Translations under genes and position numbers: made by a program
Notes under the pieces: generated by a model
What the model saw: only the letters and a program-made list of their open reading frames with translations
The model's database searches: none
What the model was told of the DNA's origin: nothing
Source: Bacteroidia bacterium
Lineage (GTDB): Bacteria; Bacteroidota; Bacteroidia; J057
Reading direction: 5' to 3'
DNA: 64,000 bases
Assembly: GCA_033391075.1 (NCBI GenBank)
Contig: JAWPMV010000001.1
Coordinates: 1,860,001-1,924,000 of the forward strand
Part shown: piece after piece, positions 44,418-53,112 of the stretch
How the letters are laid out: each line of letters starts with the position of its first letter
Position numbering within the stretch: position 1 is the stretch's first letter

Positions 44418-45349
44418 AAAGCTTGCACATCCTGAATGGAGATTCGACCCTCAGGCTCTTTGAAAAAAGTGGCTTGCAAGGGGAGGCGATCGTGTGGCGG
44501 GAGATCATGTGTGAAGGACCAACGCTAACCAATGTTCATAACCCGGATTTCTGGGAATTGAGGAAGTCCTTTCTTCAAAACTATTCTCCTAAAGCACATG
44601 AGAAATACTATCCTAAGCTCTATGAGGAATTCTATCATCTCAAAGTTGAAAATTGGGAGGAAATCACTCTTTGGTTTGAGTACGATCTTTTTTGCCAGCT
44701 CAATATGTTGGCTGTCTTGACTTTATTGGCTGGCAAAGAGGTGGGGAGCTACCCCAAACTTTCTCTGATCTGTGTAGGGAAGGAGGGTGAAGAAAAAAAA
44801 ATGAAAGGCCTGGGAGAATTCCCGGCTGAAGAGTACCCCGATCTTTTCAAGAAAAGACGTACACTTTCATCCCATGATCTGGAGTTTGCCCGGGAAGTCT
44901 GGAAGCTGTATAGTTCGGGTAAACAACAAGCTATCATTAGCTTTCTGGCAATCCATTCGAATCCTGCTTTTCCCTATATACTTCCCGCTATGAAGGCACA
45001 CTTGCAACGTTATCCTCAAAAGATACATGGGCTAAATGAAATCGAAGCCTTTGTTCTCGAAAGTCTGAATCAGGAAGCCCAAAGTATGCATCAATTGGTG
45101 GGGAGATTATTGAGGAGAGAGAACTATTACGGCTTTGGAGATTTACAATATGTTGAGATGGTAGAAGAACTTTCTCCTCTTTACACTCAATTCGGGGGAA
45201 AACTGGAACTGAATGAAAAAGGCCAATCGATTGCCCAGGCCCAGGAAAGTTTTATGCCTTTTAGGAAAAGAAATCCTCAGTATGGACAAAATCAACTCTC
45301 TGATTATTACTGGGAAGCTGATGAGATACTTGAAAATGACGGGGAATAG
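44414..45349 (+). CDS. DUF1835 domain protein
   Basis: The 311 residues begin MKSLHILNGDSTLRLFEKSG and EAIVWREIMCEGPT, the N-terminal signature of DUF1835. The C-terminal half has helices and an HTH-like segment (LNEIEAFVLESLNQEAQSMHQLVGRLL, MVEELSPLYTQFGG). Function is unproven. The start overlaps the GNAT stop (ATGA) and the nucleotidyltransferase follows without a gap. Confidence 0.82.
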   Translation: MKSLHILNGDSTLRLFEKSGLQGEAIVWREIMCEGPTLTNVHNPDFWELRKSFLQNYSPKAHEKYYPKLYEEFYHLKVENWEEITLWFEYDLFCQLNMLAVLTLLAGKEVGSYPKLSLICVGKEGEEKKMKGLGEFPAEEYPDLFKKRRTLSSHDLEFAREVWKLYSSGKQQAIISFLAIHSNPAFPYILPAMKAHLQRYPQKIHGLNEIEAFVLESLNQEAQSMHQLVGRLLRRENYYGFGDLQYVEMVEELSPLYTQFGGKLELNEKGQSIAQAQESFMPFRKRNPQYGQNQLSDYYWEADEILENDGE

Positions 45350-45916
45350 ATGTTGGTAGAAAACCTAAAGTCTATAATCAAATCAGATCAATGGATGATG
45401 GATCGCCTGGAAGCCCTGCTTTACTTTCAGATAGAGGATGCATGGATAGGAGCTGGATTCATTCGCAATCGAATATGGGATCATTTCCATGCATTCCCTC
45501 CAAATGATCAACTCAATGACATAGATGTCATTTATTTTGATGCGAGCATTTTAGCACCAGAAAAGGAGGCTGAAATGGAAGCTTATCTGCGATCAAAATA
45601 TCCCCATGATAATTGGTCCGTAAAAAACCAGGCACGTATGCACCTCAAGCATGGACATCAAGCTTACAGTAGTTGTGAAGAAGCTTTAAGTCATTGGGTG
45701 GAGACACCGACTTGTGTGGCGGCAAAGCTTTGGCCTGATAAGAATAGCTTAGAAATCCTGGCTCCTCATGGGGTGCATGATTTGATGGAGTTAAAGGTCA
45801 GACCAAATCCCACTTATGGACCCAATAAAGCAGCAGTATACAACCAAAGAATCAGGCAAAAAAAATGGGCCACTATGTGGCCCAAATTAGATATTCAGTT
45901 TATGTCATCTGCTTAG
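45350..45916 (+). CDS. Nucleotidyltransferase-family protein (COG3575)
   Basis: This 188-residue protein starts at the base after the DUF1835 stop. It has AWIGAGFIRNRIWDHFH, then NDIDVIYFD, the metal-binding D-x-D of the nucleotidyltransferase fold, and DNWSVKNQARMH, as in PF06042. The C-terminal part has APHGVHDLMELKVRPNP and an RQKKWATMWPKL tail. Members of this family lack a proven substrate. Its stop codon overlaps that of the converging gene. Confidence 0.87.
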   Translation: MLVENLKSIIKSDQWMMDRLEALLYFQIEDAWIGAGFIRNRIWDHFHAFPPNDQLNDIDVIYFDASILAPEKEAEMEAYLRSKYPHDNWSVKNQARMHLKHGHQAYSSCEEALSHWVETPTCVAAKLWPDKNSLEILAPHGVHDLMELKVRPNPTYGPNKAAVYNQRIRQKKWATMWPKLDIQFMSSA

Positions 45917-47058
45917 CCGACGGCCAGCATTGTATCTGCATTTTCTTCTCCTTTAGATCCCTTCAATTTTAGCGCTGGATTTTCCTTTGCCACCTCTTTG
46001 AGGTTGATGAGCAGTTCTTTCATACTCTTTTTGAGTTTACTTCTGATAAAAGGAGATATTAGCCTGCCCAGGATGTTTTTGGGTTTGAGATGGGCCTCAA
46101 AACGGACATTGGTTTTGCCCTCTTCTGATTCTTCGAGGATAAAATAATTGGTCGCATCCTTCATAAAAGGAACTTCGACGGTTTTTTCTCCATATACCCA
46201 TTTCCCTTCCCCAAAATCACTTTTCACTGTTTCAAATTCGATAAATTGTCCATTGAGTATGCAAGAGTGCTTGCTACCTACCCGGTTCATTTTACCTTCA
46301 TCATACTCCAGTTTGTCGAGGTCTTTACTATAGGTCAAGCGATAATCAAAATTGCTGATAAGTTCGAAAATCTCCTGACGAGGGCTATCGATATCTGTTT
46401 CCAGTACCAGGGGATTATCTGTCTGGTCTTCCAGCAGGATTTCCGGAGGATCGGCGATATAGCCTTTCAAAGGTTTAAGACTCAAATAGGAGAAGTCAAC
46501 CTTGCCGGCATCCTTATACGTATAGCTATCAATAATAGGGGGAAGTTCTTCATCAATGGCATCTCCTTTATCCAATCCCCAGGCTTTGTATACCTCTTCA
46601 GAGATTAGGGCATAATCATCGATGGGAACATTGTTCTTCATCAGACGATGGGCCAGGATGATGTCTTTGCCAAAGGGTTTTTGACTGTCTTTGACAGAGA
46701 TGAAATTGAATTCTCCGCCATGAACGATAAATTTCAGGGTCAGGTTCATCGCATTGCTGCAAGAACCACAGTTACAAATCCTTCTCTTCTCGTAGAGTCT
46801 GAGATGATTGTGGAAGAGGATAAACATTTTTCGGATTTGCTTGATTAAAGCATCCGGTCCGGGTAAATCCTGATGTTTGTAGTAAAAGAGGGCATCTCCC
46901 TCAATTTCGGCCAGGGTCATATCAATTTCGTTCGCATCGATCAATATTTCCAGCAGTTCAGCAATAATATGCTGACTATGCTCAAGTTCCGTTTGATTTA
47001 CGAAATCGGTAAAACCACTAATGTCAGGTAAAAATATAAGCGATTTAGATGAAGGCAT
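45913..47058 (-). CDS. DUF2652 (cyclase-like) - SRPBCC fusion protein
   Basis: This 381-residue protein has an N-terminal DUF2652 domain that resembles a class III nucleotide cyclase: the metal Asp12 in PDISGFTDFV and Asp55 in EIEGDALFYY. Three close Cys (95, 97, 100; CNCGSC) follow. The second part (about 215-350) is an SRPBCC/polyketide-cyclase-like lipid-binding fold (ETDIDSPRQEIFELISNFDYRLTY, KNILGRLISPFI). Cyclase activity is not established for DUF2652. The protein is likely cytosolic. Confidence 0.8.
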   Translation of the reverse strand: MPSSKSLIFLPDISGFTDFVNQTELEHSQHIIAELLEILIDANEIDMTLAEIEGDALFYYKHQDLPGPDALIKQIRKMFILFHNHLRLYEKRRICNCGSCSNAMNLTLKFIVHGGEFNFISVKDSQKPFGKDIILAHRLMKNNVPIDDYALISEEVYKAWGLDKGDAIDEELPPIIDSYTYKDAGKVDFSYLSLKPLKGYIADPPEILLEDQTDNPLVLETDIDSPRQEIFELISNFDYRLTYSKDLDKLEYDEGKMNRVGSKHSCILNGQFIEFETVKSDFGEGKWVYGEKTVEVPFMKDATNYFILEESEEGKTNVRFEAHLKPKNILGRLISPFIRSKLKKSMKELLINLKEVAKENPALKLKGSKGEENADTMLAVG

Positions 47059-47203
47059 TTAAATGATTTAACAATAAATAAATGGTGCCTATAGATTGTC
47101 CGCCTAAATATGTGTGTACATCTATATACGGAATTTCTTTTGCCTAGTTTGATCTTTGGACTTTTATTAAGCAATAATCAAAAAGGAATTCCCATAAACA
47201 AGT

Positions 47204-47905
47204 CTAGGTGTCCTTTTCCGGGACATAATTGGGTTGCTCGAGATTCAGAACTGCTCCTTTATAAATATTCCAGGAACTCATAGCCATCAAGACATGGCCG
47301 ATATCGATATGATTGAACCATTTGCTGACGGCCCATTGATTGATAAAGATGAGGGCTCCTAAAGCGGACCAGAGAACAGCATAAAGAAACTGCAAACTTC
47401 CTTTGTGCCCTGTCCGGAAATAGACATACATCTGAAAACTAGCCATCACCACTAGCAGACCATAAGCTGAGTGTCCGACTACAAAGTAAAAATTGAGGGT
47501 CCAGACAGAAATAATCATGAAGAGGATCAGTTCGAAGATATTCAGCCAGGTGAAAAAATCGCCTAAGCCTTTTCGGATTAAAGGTTTGGCATAAAGGATA
47601 CAAGCACGTTCACCAAAAGCAATGGCAAACATACTCATGAACCAGCCGGGAATTTTCCACTCTATACTTAAGGCATATACAAAGCTATGGCCGATCAAGC
47701 CTCCCCAGAAAGTAGCCAGACCCATAAGCAGGAAAAAGGCCCGATAGAAAAAGTGGATACGGTTCCTGATTTCCATGCGCATCAGCTCCCAATAGGCATA
47801 AAAGCAAACGGCACTCACCAGCACGTCTGTAATCATCGTAACCGGTTCGTCGATGCGTATATTGAAAATCTCTATGCTGGGATTTTTATGAATGCCAGGA
47901 TTCAT
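47204..47905 (-). CDS. Seven-helix membrane protein (DUF6962-like)
   Basis: The ATG at 47905 starts MNPGIHKNPSIEIFNIRID; a longer frame would run into the intergenic repeat. About seven hydrophobic segments are spaced through 233 residues (for example ITDVLVSAVCFYAYWELM, FFLLMGLATFWGGLIG, LILFMIISVWTLNFYFV, LLVVMASFQMYVYF). His residues near helix ends (IGHSFVY, FNHIDIGHVLMA) recall the DUF6962 and haem-like patterns. Function is unknown. Confidence 0.72.
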   Translation of the reverse strand: MNPGIHKNPSIEIFNIRIDEPVTMITDVLVSAVCFYAYWELMRMEIRNRIHFFYRAFFLLMGLATFWGGLIGHSFVYALSIEWKIPGWFMSMFAIAFGERACILYAKPLIRKGLGDFFTWLNIFELILFMIISVWTLNFYFVVGHSAYGLLVVMASFQMYVYFRTGHKGSLQFLYAVLWSALGALIFINQWAVSKWFNHIDIGHVLMAMSSWNIYKGAVLNLEQPNYVPEKDT

Positions 47906-47923
47906 GGGGAAAAGAATTAATGC

Positions 47924-47991
47924 GTGTTTTAGTGTTATAGTTTGGTAGTGGAAGAATTTAAAAAAACTACAACCCCCTAACACTAAAACAC
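47924..47991. repeat. Octamer-type inverted repeat in a divergent region (site F)
   Basis: The left arm (47924-47949, GTGTTTTAGTGTTATAG..GTAGT) is an imperfect reverse complement of the right arm (47966-47991, ACTACAACCCCCTAACACTAAAACAC). Unlike the other sites it lies between divergent genes, upstream of both. Confidence 0.75.
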
Positions 47992-48042
47992 TTCCTCAAA
48001 TTTACACAGTCTTCGTATCTTTCTCCTAAATACATTCATGCT

Positions 48043-49557
48043 ATGAAACGATTACTGCTAGTCTCCACATTTCTGCTGATTTGCTTCTTTACATTTTCTC
48101 AGGATCATTCCCTCAAAATAAAAGAACTGGATGCCTATATAGAGACCAGTCGTCAGGATTGGAAAATCCCGGGCATTGCAGTAGCTGTGGTAAAAGATGG
48201 AGAACTTTTACTGGCGAAAGGCTATGGGGAGCGTGAAATAGGCTCTGGGAAGGCAGTAAATGCCCAAACCATCTATAATATCGGTTCGACTACCAAAGCC
48301 ATTACAGCGGTCGCTATGGCGATATTGGTGGAAGATGCCAAGCTGAAATGGGATGATAAAGTGATTGATCATATGCCGGAATTTCAGCTGTATGATCCAT
48401 ATACCACCCGAGATATGAGGGTTCGTGATCTTTTTTCTCACAATCTTGGACTCCCCAATGCAGATTACCTCTGGGCTAATACCTATATGCGGCCAGCAGA
48501 AATCCTCTATCGGATGAGGTATCTGGAACCTGCCTATTCCTTAAGAGCTGGTTATACCTATCAAAATATCATGTATCTGGCTGCAGGAGAATTGGTCGCA
48601 AAAGTCAGTGGGCAAAGCTGGGCTGATTTTATTACGGAGCACATTTTTAAGCCTCTGGGAATGAATAATACCTATGCAACCAAAGCCAGAAGTCAGCAAG
48701 AAGAAAATCGGTCCATCGCTCACCATTATAAATTCAGGACAAGTGAAATCATTCCCATTCAGGATTTTAATGCCGATTCGATAGCAGCAGCAGGAGCCAT
48801 TTGGTCTAGCATAGAGGATATGGCTAAATGGGTACAATGCATGTTGAATAAAGGGGAATATGATGGGGGCAAAATATTACGAGAACATAGCTGGGCCGAA
48901 TTATTCAAGCCACATGCGCTCATTCCCCGAAATCAATTTTATCCTACCACCCGACTAACGCAACCTAAATGGACCTCTTATGCGCTGGGCTGGTTTCAGC
49001 ATGACTATCAGGGAAGAGCGATTGATTTTCATACAGGAAGTTTGCCGGGTACTATGGCGATGATTGGACTTATGCATAAAGAAGGCATCGGTTACTATTT
49101 TCTGGGAAATCTGGATCATGCCGAGTTGCGCCATGCCCTGATGTACAAAGTATTTGATACCTTTTTAGAGGAGGATGCGGATGGTAGAGATTGGAGTCAG
49201 GCGATGATAGAACTTTATGATCCAGTTTCAAGGAAAAAGCTTTCTCCAGGAGAAAGTGAGGAAAAAGAATTTAGTCCGAAATATAAACCCGCCAGATATA
49301 CGGGCCTTTTTGGTTCAGATTTATGGGGAAAAGTTCGAGCAACTTTGAAAGAAGGGGAGCTGTATTTTCAATTCGATGAGAAGCCTTTACAAAAGATGGA
49401 ATCCCTGGGAGGCCATGTCTTTAATCTTCTCTCAGAAGAAGCATGGAGGGGGCCACAACGGATGCATTATCAGGTGGATGTCTTTGGGGAGATCATTTCT
49501 CTGAAAATAGGACCCTATGAATTTAAAAAAGGCAAGGCGATAGATTTTAGGAAGTAA
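48043..49557 (+). CDS. Serine hydrolase of the beta-lactamase/ester-hydrolase (class C) family
   Basis: This 504-residue exported protein has a signal peptide (1-20, ending TFSQ). The catalytic S-x-x-K is Ser82-Lys85 (GSTTKAI), the second motif Y-x-N is 173-175 (YQN), and HTGSLPG (about 336) provides the third motif. The C-terminal region (about 420-504) is a DUF3471-like beta domain (YTGLFGSDLWGKVRATLKEG). Relatives include esterases and D-aminopeptidases; antibiotic hydrolysis is not implied. Confidence 0.92.
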   Translation: MKRLLLVSTFLLICFFTFSQDHSLKIKELDAYIETSRQDWKIPGIAVAVVKDGELLLAKGYGEREIGSGKAVNAQTIYNIGSTTKAITAVAMAILVEDAKLKWDDKVIDHMPEFQLYDPYTTRDMRVRDLFSHNLGLPNADYLWANTYMRPAEILYRMRYLEPAYSLRAGYTYQNIMYLAAGELVAKVSGQSWADFITEHIFKPLGMNNTYATKARSQQEENRSIAHHYKFRTSEIIPIQDFNADSIAAAGAIWSSIEDMAKWVQCMLNKGEYDGGKILREHSWAELFKPHALIPRNQFYPTTRLTQPKWTSYALGWFQHDYQGRAIDFHTGSLPGTMAMIGLMHKEGIGYYFLGNLDHAELRHALMYKVFDTFLEEDADGRDWSQAMIELYDPVSRKKLSPGESEEKEFSPKYKPARYTGLFGSDLWGKVRATLKEGELYFQFDEKPLQKMESLGGHVFNLLSEEAWRGPQRMHYQVDVFGEIISLKIGPYEFKKGKAIDFRK

Positions 49558-49774
49558 AACCTATCCATCTGGATGTCTTCTTCTTCGAACAGATTCTCTA
49601 GTTTGAGGGGAGGCTTGAATTGAAGCATTTCTGGAAAGTTGCTGGTGAAGGCAGTAAGAAATTTCTGGAATGCAAGCTGATTTGGATATACTCAAGGAAT
49701 TTGAAAATATTATTACGATTTTCTTACTGAAATTAATAGGAGATTGATAAACGAGCTATATAAACCTACTGAAG

Positions 49775-50608
49775 ATGTCTAAACTAATCTTTCTCGTAAT
49801 TCTAGTTCTCATGGGACTCCAATCTCATGCACAAGAGCTAGGGTTCATGACCTATAACCTCCGCTATGACAATCCCAATGATGGAGAGAATCGCTGGGAC
49901 CTGCGCAAAGAATTTCTTCGAGATCAGCTGAAATTCTTTGAACCTGATGTCATGGGTATACAAGAAGGCCTCAAGCATCAATTGGACTATCTGAATATAG
50001 AATTGGATGCTTATACCTATATAGGTGTGGGGAGAGATGATGGAAAAGAAAAAGGAGAGTACACCGCTATTTTTTATAAAGAAGATGAGCTAGGGCTTAT
50101 CAAAGAATCTACTTTCTGGTTATCAGAAAATCCGGAGGAGATATCTGTAGGATGGGATGCGGCTTTGGAAAGAATTTGTACCTATGCCTTATTTGAGGAA
50201 AAGGCAAGTGGGAAGAAATTCTATGTATTCAATACGCATTTCGATCACAGGGGAGAAAAGGCCCGCAGAAAAAGTGCCCAATTGATCCTGAAGCAAATCA
50301 AAGCCCTGAACGTAGAAAATTTTCCCGTTGTTTTGATGGGAGATTTGAATCTGACTCCAGATACAAAAGCGATCAAAAGCATAGCGAACAAGCTTGACGA
50401 TAGCCGGCATGCTGCCAGGATTGCCTTTGGTCCCGATGCAACTTTTACAGGCTTTGATTTCTCCAAAGCCCCCCAGAGAAGAATAGATTATATCTTCACT
50501 TCTCCTGCTAATATGGAGGTGAAGAAATATGCCGTATTGACTGATTCAAGGGATCAGAAATATCCCTCGGATCACTTTCCGGTCTATATAAAAGTCCAAC
50601 TGAAATAA
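49775..50608 (+). CDS. Endonuclease/exonuclease/phosphatase-family protein, exported
   Basis: This 277-residue protein has a signal peptide (1-19, ending SHAQ). Motifs of the EEP fold are MTYNLRYDNPNDGENRW, the metal Glu in VMGIQEGL, FNTHFDHRG, VVLMGDLNLTPD, and the final DYIFTSPANMEV and PSDHFPVYI. The dependence on one metal and the Asp/His set fits phosphodiesterases. Exported Bacteroidota members are often sphingomyelinase- or nuclease-like. The substrate is unknown. Confidence 0.92.
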   Translation: MSKLIFLVILVLMGLQSHAQELGFMTYNLRYDNPNDGENRWDLRKEFLRDQLKFFEPDVMGIQEGLKHQLDYLNIELDAYTYIGVGRDDGKEKGEYTAIFYKEDELGLIKESTFWLSENPEEISVGWDAALERICTYALFEEKASGKKFYVFNTHFDHRGEKARRKSAQLILKQIKALNVENFPVVLMGDLNLTPDTKAIKSIANKLDDSRHAARIAFGPDATFTGFDFSKAPQRRIDYIFTSPANMEVKKYAVLTDSRDQKYPSDHFPVYIKVQLK

Positions 50609-50653
50609 GGAGTGACGCTGCTTGCTATAGGAAGGATATCCTAAGAGGACATC

Positions 50654-50869
50654 TCAGCTTACCTTCTCATGCTCAAAGTCCAGAATATCTCCCGGTTTGC
50701 AATCCAGGGCTTCACAAATGGCATTGAGGGTAGAAAAACGAATGGCTCTCACATGCCCTTTTTTGAGCAGGGATAAGTTCTTCATGGAAATATTCACTTT
50801 CTCAGAAAGCTCAGTAAGGCTCATTTTGCGCTTTGCCAGTTCTACGTCCAGACGTACAATGATTGCCAT
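50654..50869 (-). CDS. XRE-family HTH regulator (YozG-like)
   Basis: This 71-residue protein is essentially one helix-turn-helix domain: IIVRLDVELAKRKMSLTELSEKVNISMKNLSLLKKGHVRAIRFSTLNAICEALDCKPGDILDF (spanning residues 3-65). It starts two bases after the stop of the DUF2975 gene, the usual arrangement for this regulator with a DUF2975 membrane partner. It may bind the TTACGATAA repeats upstream of the operon. Confidence 0.92.
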   Translation of the reverse strand: MAIIVRLDVELAKRKMSLTELSEKVNISMKNLSLLKKGHVRAIRFSTLNAICEALDCKPGDILDFEHEKVS

Positions 50870-50871
50870 GT

Positions 50872-51507
50872 TTATACCGTTTGCGATTCGAGTTCCTGTA
50901 ATTCTTTTCCTTTATTGAAAACCTCAGCCAGAGCGAGAAATATTAACCCCATAAATACAGCACTGTATTTGATTTCCCATAGAGAGGGATAGGCTATTGT
51001 TGTTCCATTTATTAACTCAAATTTGTCATGAAAATAGACACAAGAGAATAGTATGATCAGGTATTCATAAAAACCCAGACTAACGGCCAGGAACCCTATT
51101 TTTCTAATACGAGCTGGGTTTTTAGACGAAAAAGACTCCCCATCTTTAAAACTTTTGAAGATTTTACCGAGAAAAAATAGGATAAAAAAATAGAAACTCA
51201 AATATATGCCGGCATGTATATACCCCAGACTTTGAGACCAGCTTCTCTCCTTTACCAGGATCTCCAGATTTGCTTTTTTGACTTCTATGTACTGAACCTG
51301 AAAGTTTTCATCCAGGCTATGGGGTTTATAGTAAGAAGAAGGATTCTCAAGCTGTACCGGAACCTCAAAAAAAGCAGTAAAATTCTCAGGTAATTGTCCT
51401 GTGAAAGCAAGGAGAGCAATGAATAAGACATAGGGAATGACTAGGCCAAAGAACCCCATGCCTAAATTGGAGCTGTAATAAAGAAAGTTTGGCAGAGACT
51501 TTTTCAT
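50872..51507 (-). CDS. DUF2975 membrane protein
   Basis: This 211-residue protein has about four membrane segments: residues 16-36 (GFFGLVIPYVLFIALLAF), about 99-121, about 145-167 and 180-200. A predicted outer loop between the first two carries ENPSSYYKPHSLDENFQ. It is cotranscribed with the XRE regulator, a pair widespread in Bacteroidota and Firmicutes. The function is unproven; a membrane-sensing partner of the regulator is a common suggestion. Confidence 0.88.
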   Translation of the reverse strand: MKKSLPNFLYYSSNLGMGFFGLVIPYVLFIALLAFTGQLPENFTAFFEVPVQLENPSSYYKPHSLDENFQVQYIEVKKANLEILVKERSWSQSLGYIHAGIYLSFYFFILFFLGKIFKSFKDGESFSSKNPARIRKIGFLAVSLGFYEYLIILFSCVYFHDKFELINGTTIAYPSLWEIKYSAVFMGLIFLALAEVFNKGKELQELESQTV

Positions 51508-51521
51508 AAGGGTCTCGATAA

Positions 51522-51566
51522 TAGCGTAAATTATTTTACGATAAAAGTAAAATATATTACGATAAT
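51522..51566. promoter_or_regulatory. Clustered half-sites upstream of DUF2975-XRE operon
   Basis: TTACGATAA occurs at 51536-51544 and again at 51557-51565, exactly 21 bases (two helical turns) apart. CGTAAA (51525-51530) and TTTACG (51535-51540) form an inverted pair around TTAT. The cluster lies 15-58 bases before the DUF2975 start and is a candidate operator for the XRE protein. Confidence 0.55.
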
Positions 51567-51695
51567 TTCAAAACCTCTCTTTGTATTAGCACCTTCTCTC
51601 GGCTAATCACTTGCACGAAAGAGCCGAAATGAGCAAATTAGGAATTGCTGATTTATCTGGCTTATCAAGCGCCAGATACAGAGGATATCTATACT

Positions 51696-52223
51696 ATGAT
51701 CACTTACAGAACCGCCACCAAAGAGGATGCTCGTCGTATAGCTCAATTGCATGCATTGAGCTGGCAGCAGAATTATAAGGGGATTTTGAATGATCAGTAT
51801 TTGGATCAGGAGGTCCGCAATGATCGAATGAAAGTTTGGGATAAACGCCTGAACGAACCTCGGGAAAATCAGCATATCATTCTGGCTTTTGATGAAAATA
51901 TTCTCTGCGGATTTGCCTGTGCCTATGCAGACAAAGATCCTAAATGGGGAGCCTTATTGGATAATCTTCACATCTTTGGCGATTGGAAAGGAAAGGGGAT
52001 AGGTGCTGAGCTCATGAGACAATCAGCTGCATGGGTGCATCAAAGAAATCCTGATTCCAATTACTACCTTTGGGTGCTGGAGAAAAATGAGGGCGCTACC
52101 CGCTTTTATAAGCGTTTGGGAGGCGAAATCGTAGAGACAACCCTCGATGATATGCCAGGAGGAGGTCAGGCAAGTATACACCGCATTGTCTGGACAGATC
52201 TGCAGCCTTTACTCAAGAAATAG
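51696..52223 (+). CDS. GNAT-family N-acetyltransferase
   Basis: The ATG at 51696 gives MITYRTATKEDARRIAQLHALSW, the usual GNAT start; an upstream frame adds non-typical residues. The 175-residue protein has LDNLHIFGDWKGKGIGAELMRQSAAWV with the acetyl-CoA loop KGKGIG, then YLWVLEKNEGATRFYKRLGGE. The acceptor is unknown. It is divergent from the DUF2975-XRE operon. Confidence 0.9.
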   Translation: MITYRTATKEDARRIAQLHALSWQQNYKGILNDQYLDQEVRNDRMKVWDKRLNEPRENQHIILAFDENILCGFACAYADKDPKWGALLDNLHIFGDWKGKGIGAELMRQSAAWVHQRNPDSNYYLWVLEKNEGATRFYKRLGGEIVETTLDDMPGGGQASIHRIVWTDLQPLLKK

Positions 52224-52295
52224 TAGGGGCAAAGTATCAGCTATCCGACAACAATTTCCTGACCCTTGTATTATATTATAGGAAAAGAAGTTGAG

Positions 52296-52484
52296 ATGAG
52301 AAAGATAAGTGTAGAAACCTATAATCATGCTCCTGATCAATATGAATTGAGGAAGGGAAGTAGTGAAGGTGCTCCTTTATGTCCCTATGGGAATTCCTAC
52401 CAATGGATCGGATTTGATAAGAATAAGGGCGAATATGTCCGCTTTACAAAGAGACTTTTTAAACGATTGGTAAATGCTCAATAA
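52296..52484 (+). CDS. Small hypothetical protein, 62 aa
   Basis: The ATG at 52296 begins MRKISVETYNHAPDQYELRK. The rest has GAPLCPYGNSYQWIGFDKNKGEYVRFTKRLFKRL and ends VNAQ. Charged and aromatic residues are well distributed and it lies between two same-strand genes with 42-base and 72-base gaps, so it is plausible as a real gene. No family was recognised. One Cys is present. Confidence 0.55.
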   Translation: MRKISVETYNHAPDQYELRKGSSEGAPLCPYGNSYQWIGFDKNKGEYVRFTKRLFKRLVNAQ

Positions 52485-52526
52485 GTAGCTTTGCCCAAAA
52501 GATGTACACTAAATCAATTGATAAAT

Positions 52527-52982
52527 ATGCTTAAATGGACCGATGTAATTCGTTTTGCTAAAAAAGGCAATCCCACTCCAGACAGAACCGTGAGAAAGAG
52601 CGAGGAGGAATGGAAAGCACAATTGACCCCTGATCAGTATACCATTACTCGATTGAAGGGAACAGAACGTGCGTTCAGTTCGGAGATGTGTGGCCTTTTT
52701 GAACCTGGTATTTATGCCTGTGTTTGTTGTGAAACGGAACTCTTCGATTCGGCAGAGAAATTTGAATCGGGTACGGGATGGCCCTCGTTTACCCAACCGC
52801 TAAAAGAGAATGCCGTTGCCTATCACGCAGATTTTACCCACGGCATGTACCGAATCGAAACCACCTGCAATACCTGTGAAGCTCATTTAGGACATGTCTT
52901 TCCTGACGGTCCCGGAGAAGGAGGATTGCGCTATTGTATGAATGCCGTCGCTTTGCAGAAAGTAGAGAAGGTGGAAGGATAA
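52527..52982 (+). CDS. msrB: Peptide-methionine (R)-S-oxide reductase
   Basis: This 151-residue enzyme reduces methionine-R-sulfoxide in proteins. The ATG at 52527 starts MLKWTDVIRFAKKGNPTPD; an upstream frame is discounted. Zinc pairs are CVCC (about residues 75-78) and CNTCEAHLGHVF. GWPSFTQP and the catalytic Cys in RYCMNAVAL complete the family signature. No signal peptide is seen, so it is cytosolic. It is followed by a large CACTACAA repeat. Confidence 0.95.
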   Translation: MLKWTDVIRFAKKGNPTPDRTVRKSEEEWKAQLTPDQYTITRLKGTERAFSSEMCGLFEPGIYACVCCETELFDSAEKFESGTGWPSFTQPLKENAVAYHADFTHGMYRIETTCNTCEAHLGHVFPDGPGEGGLRYCMNAVALQKVEKVEG

Positions 52983-52989
52983 TAAAGAG

Positions 52990-53100
52990 GTGTTATAGTG
53001 TTGTAGTGTTTTAGTTGGAGAGGTTAAGTTAGGCACTACAACACTACAACACTACAACACTACAACACTACAACACTACAACACTACAACACTACAACAC
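52990..53100. repeat. Octamer tandem/inverted repeat, unit CACTACAA (site G)
   Basis: About 8.4 tandem copies of CACTACAA occupy 53034-53100. A shorter, degenerate reverse-complement arm (GTGTTATAGTGTTGTAGTG, 52990-53008) lies 25 bases upstream. The array ends 12 bases before the likely start codon of the methyltransferase gene. Confidence 0.9.
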
Positions 53101-53112
53101 ATCTCCAATATT

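Noticed and set aside
49575-49690. Minus-strand protein-like stretch (reads YPNQLAFQKFLTAF..)
   Set aside because: It has no start codon before an in-frame stop and is short; it may be a gene remnant but cannot be supported.
50654-51507. Toxin-antitoxin pair
   Set aside because: The small HTH gene and its neighbour are the DUF2975-XRE arrangement; the partner is a multi-helix membrane protein, not a known toxin.
53034-53100. CRISPR-like array
   Set aside because: The units are 8 bp with no spacers and no cas genes are near; it is a simple tandem repeat.
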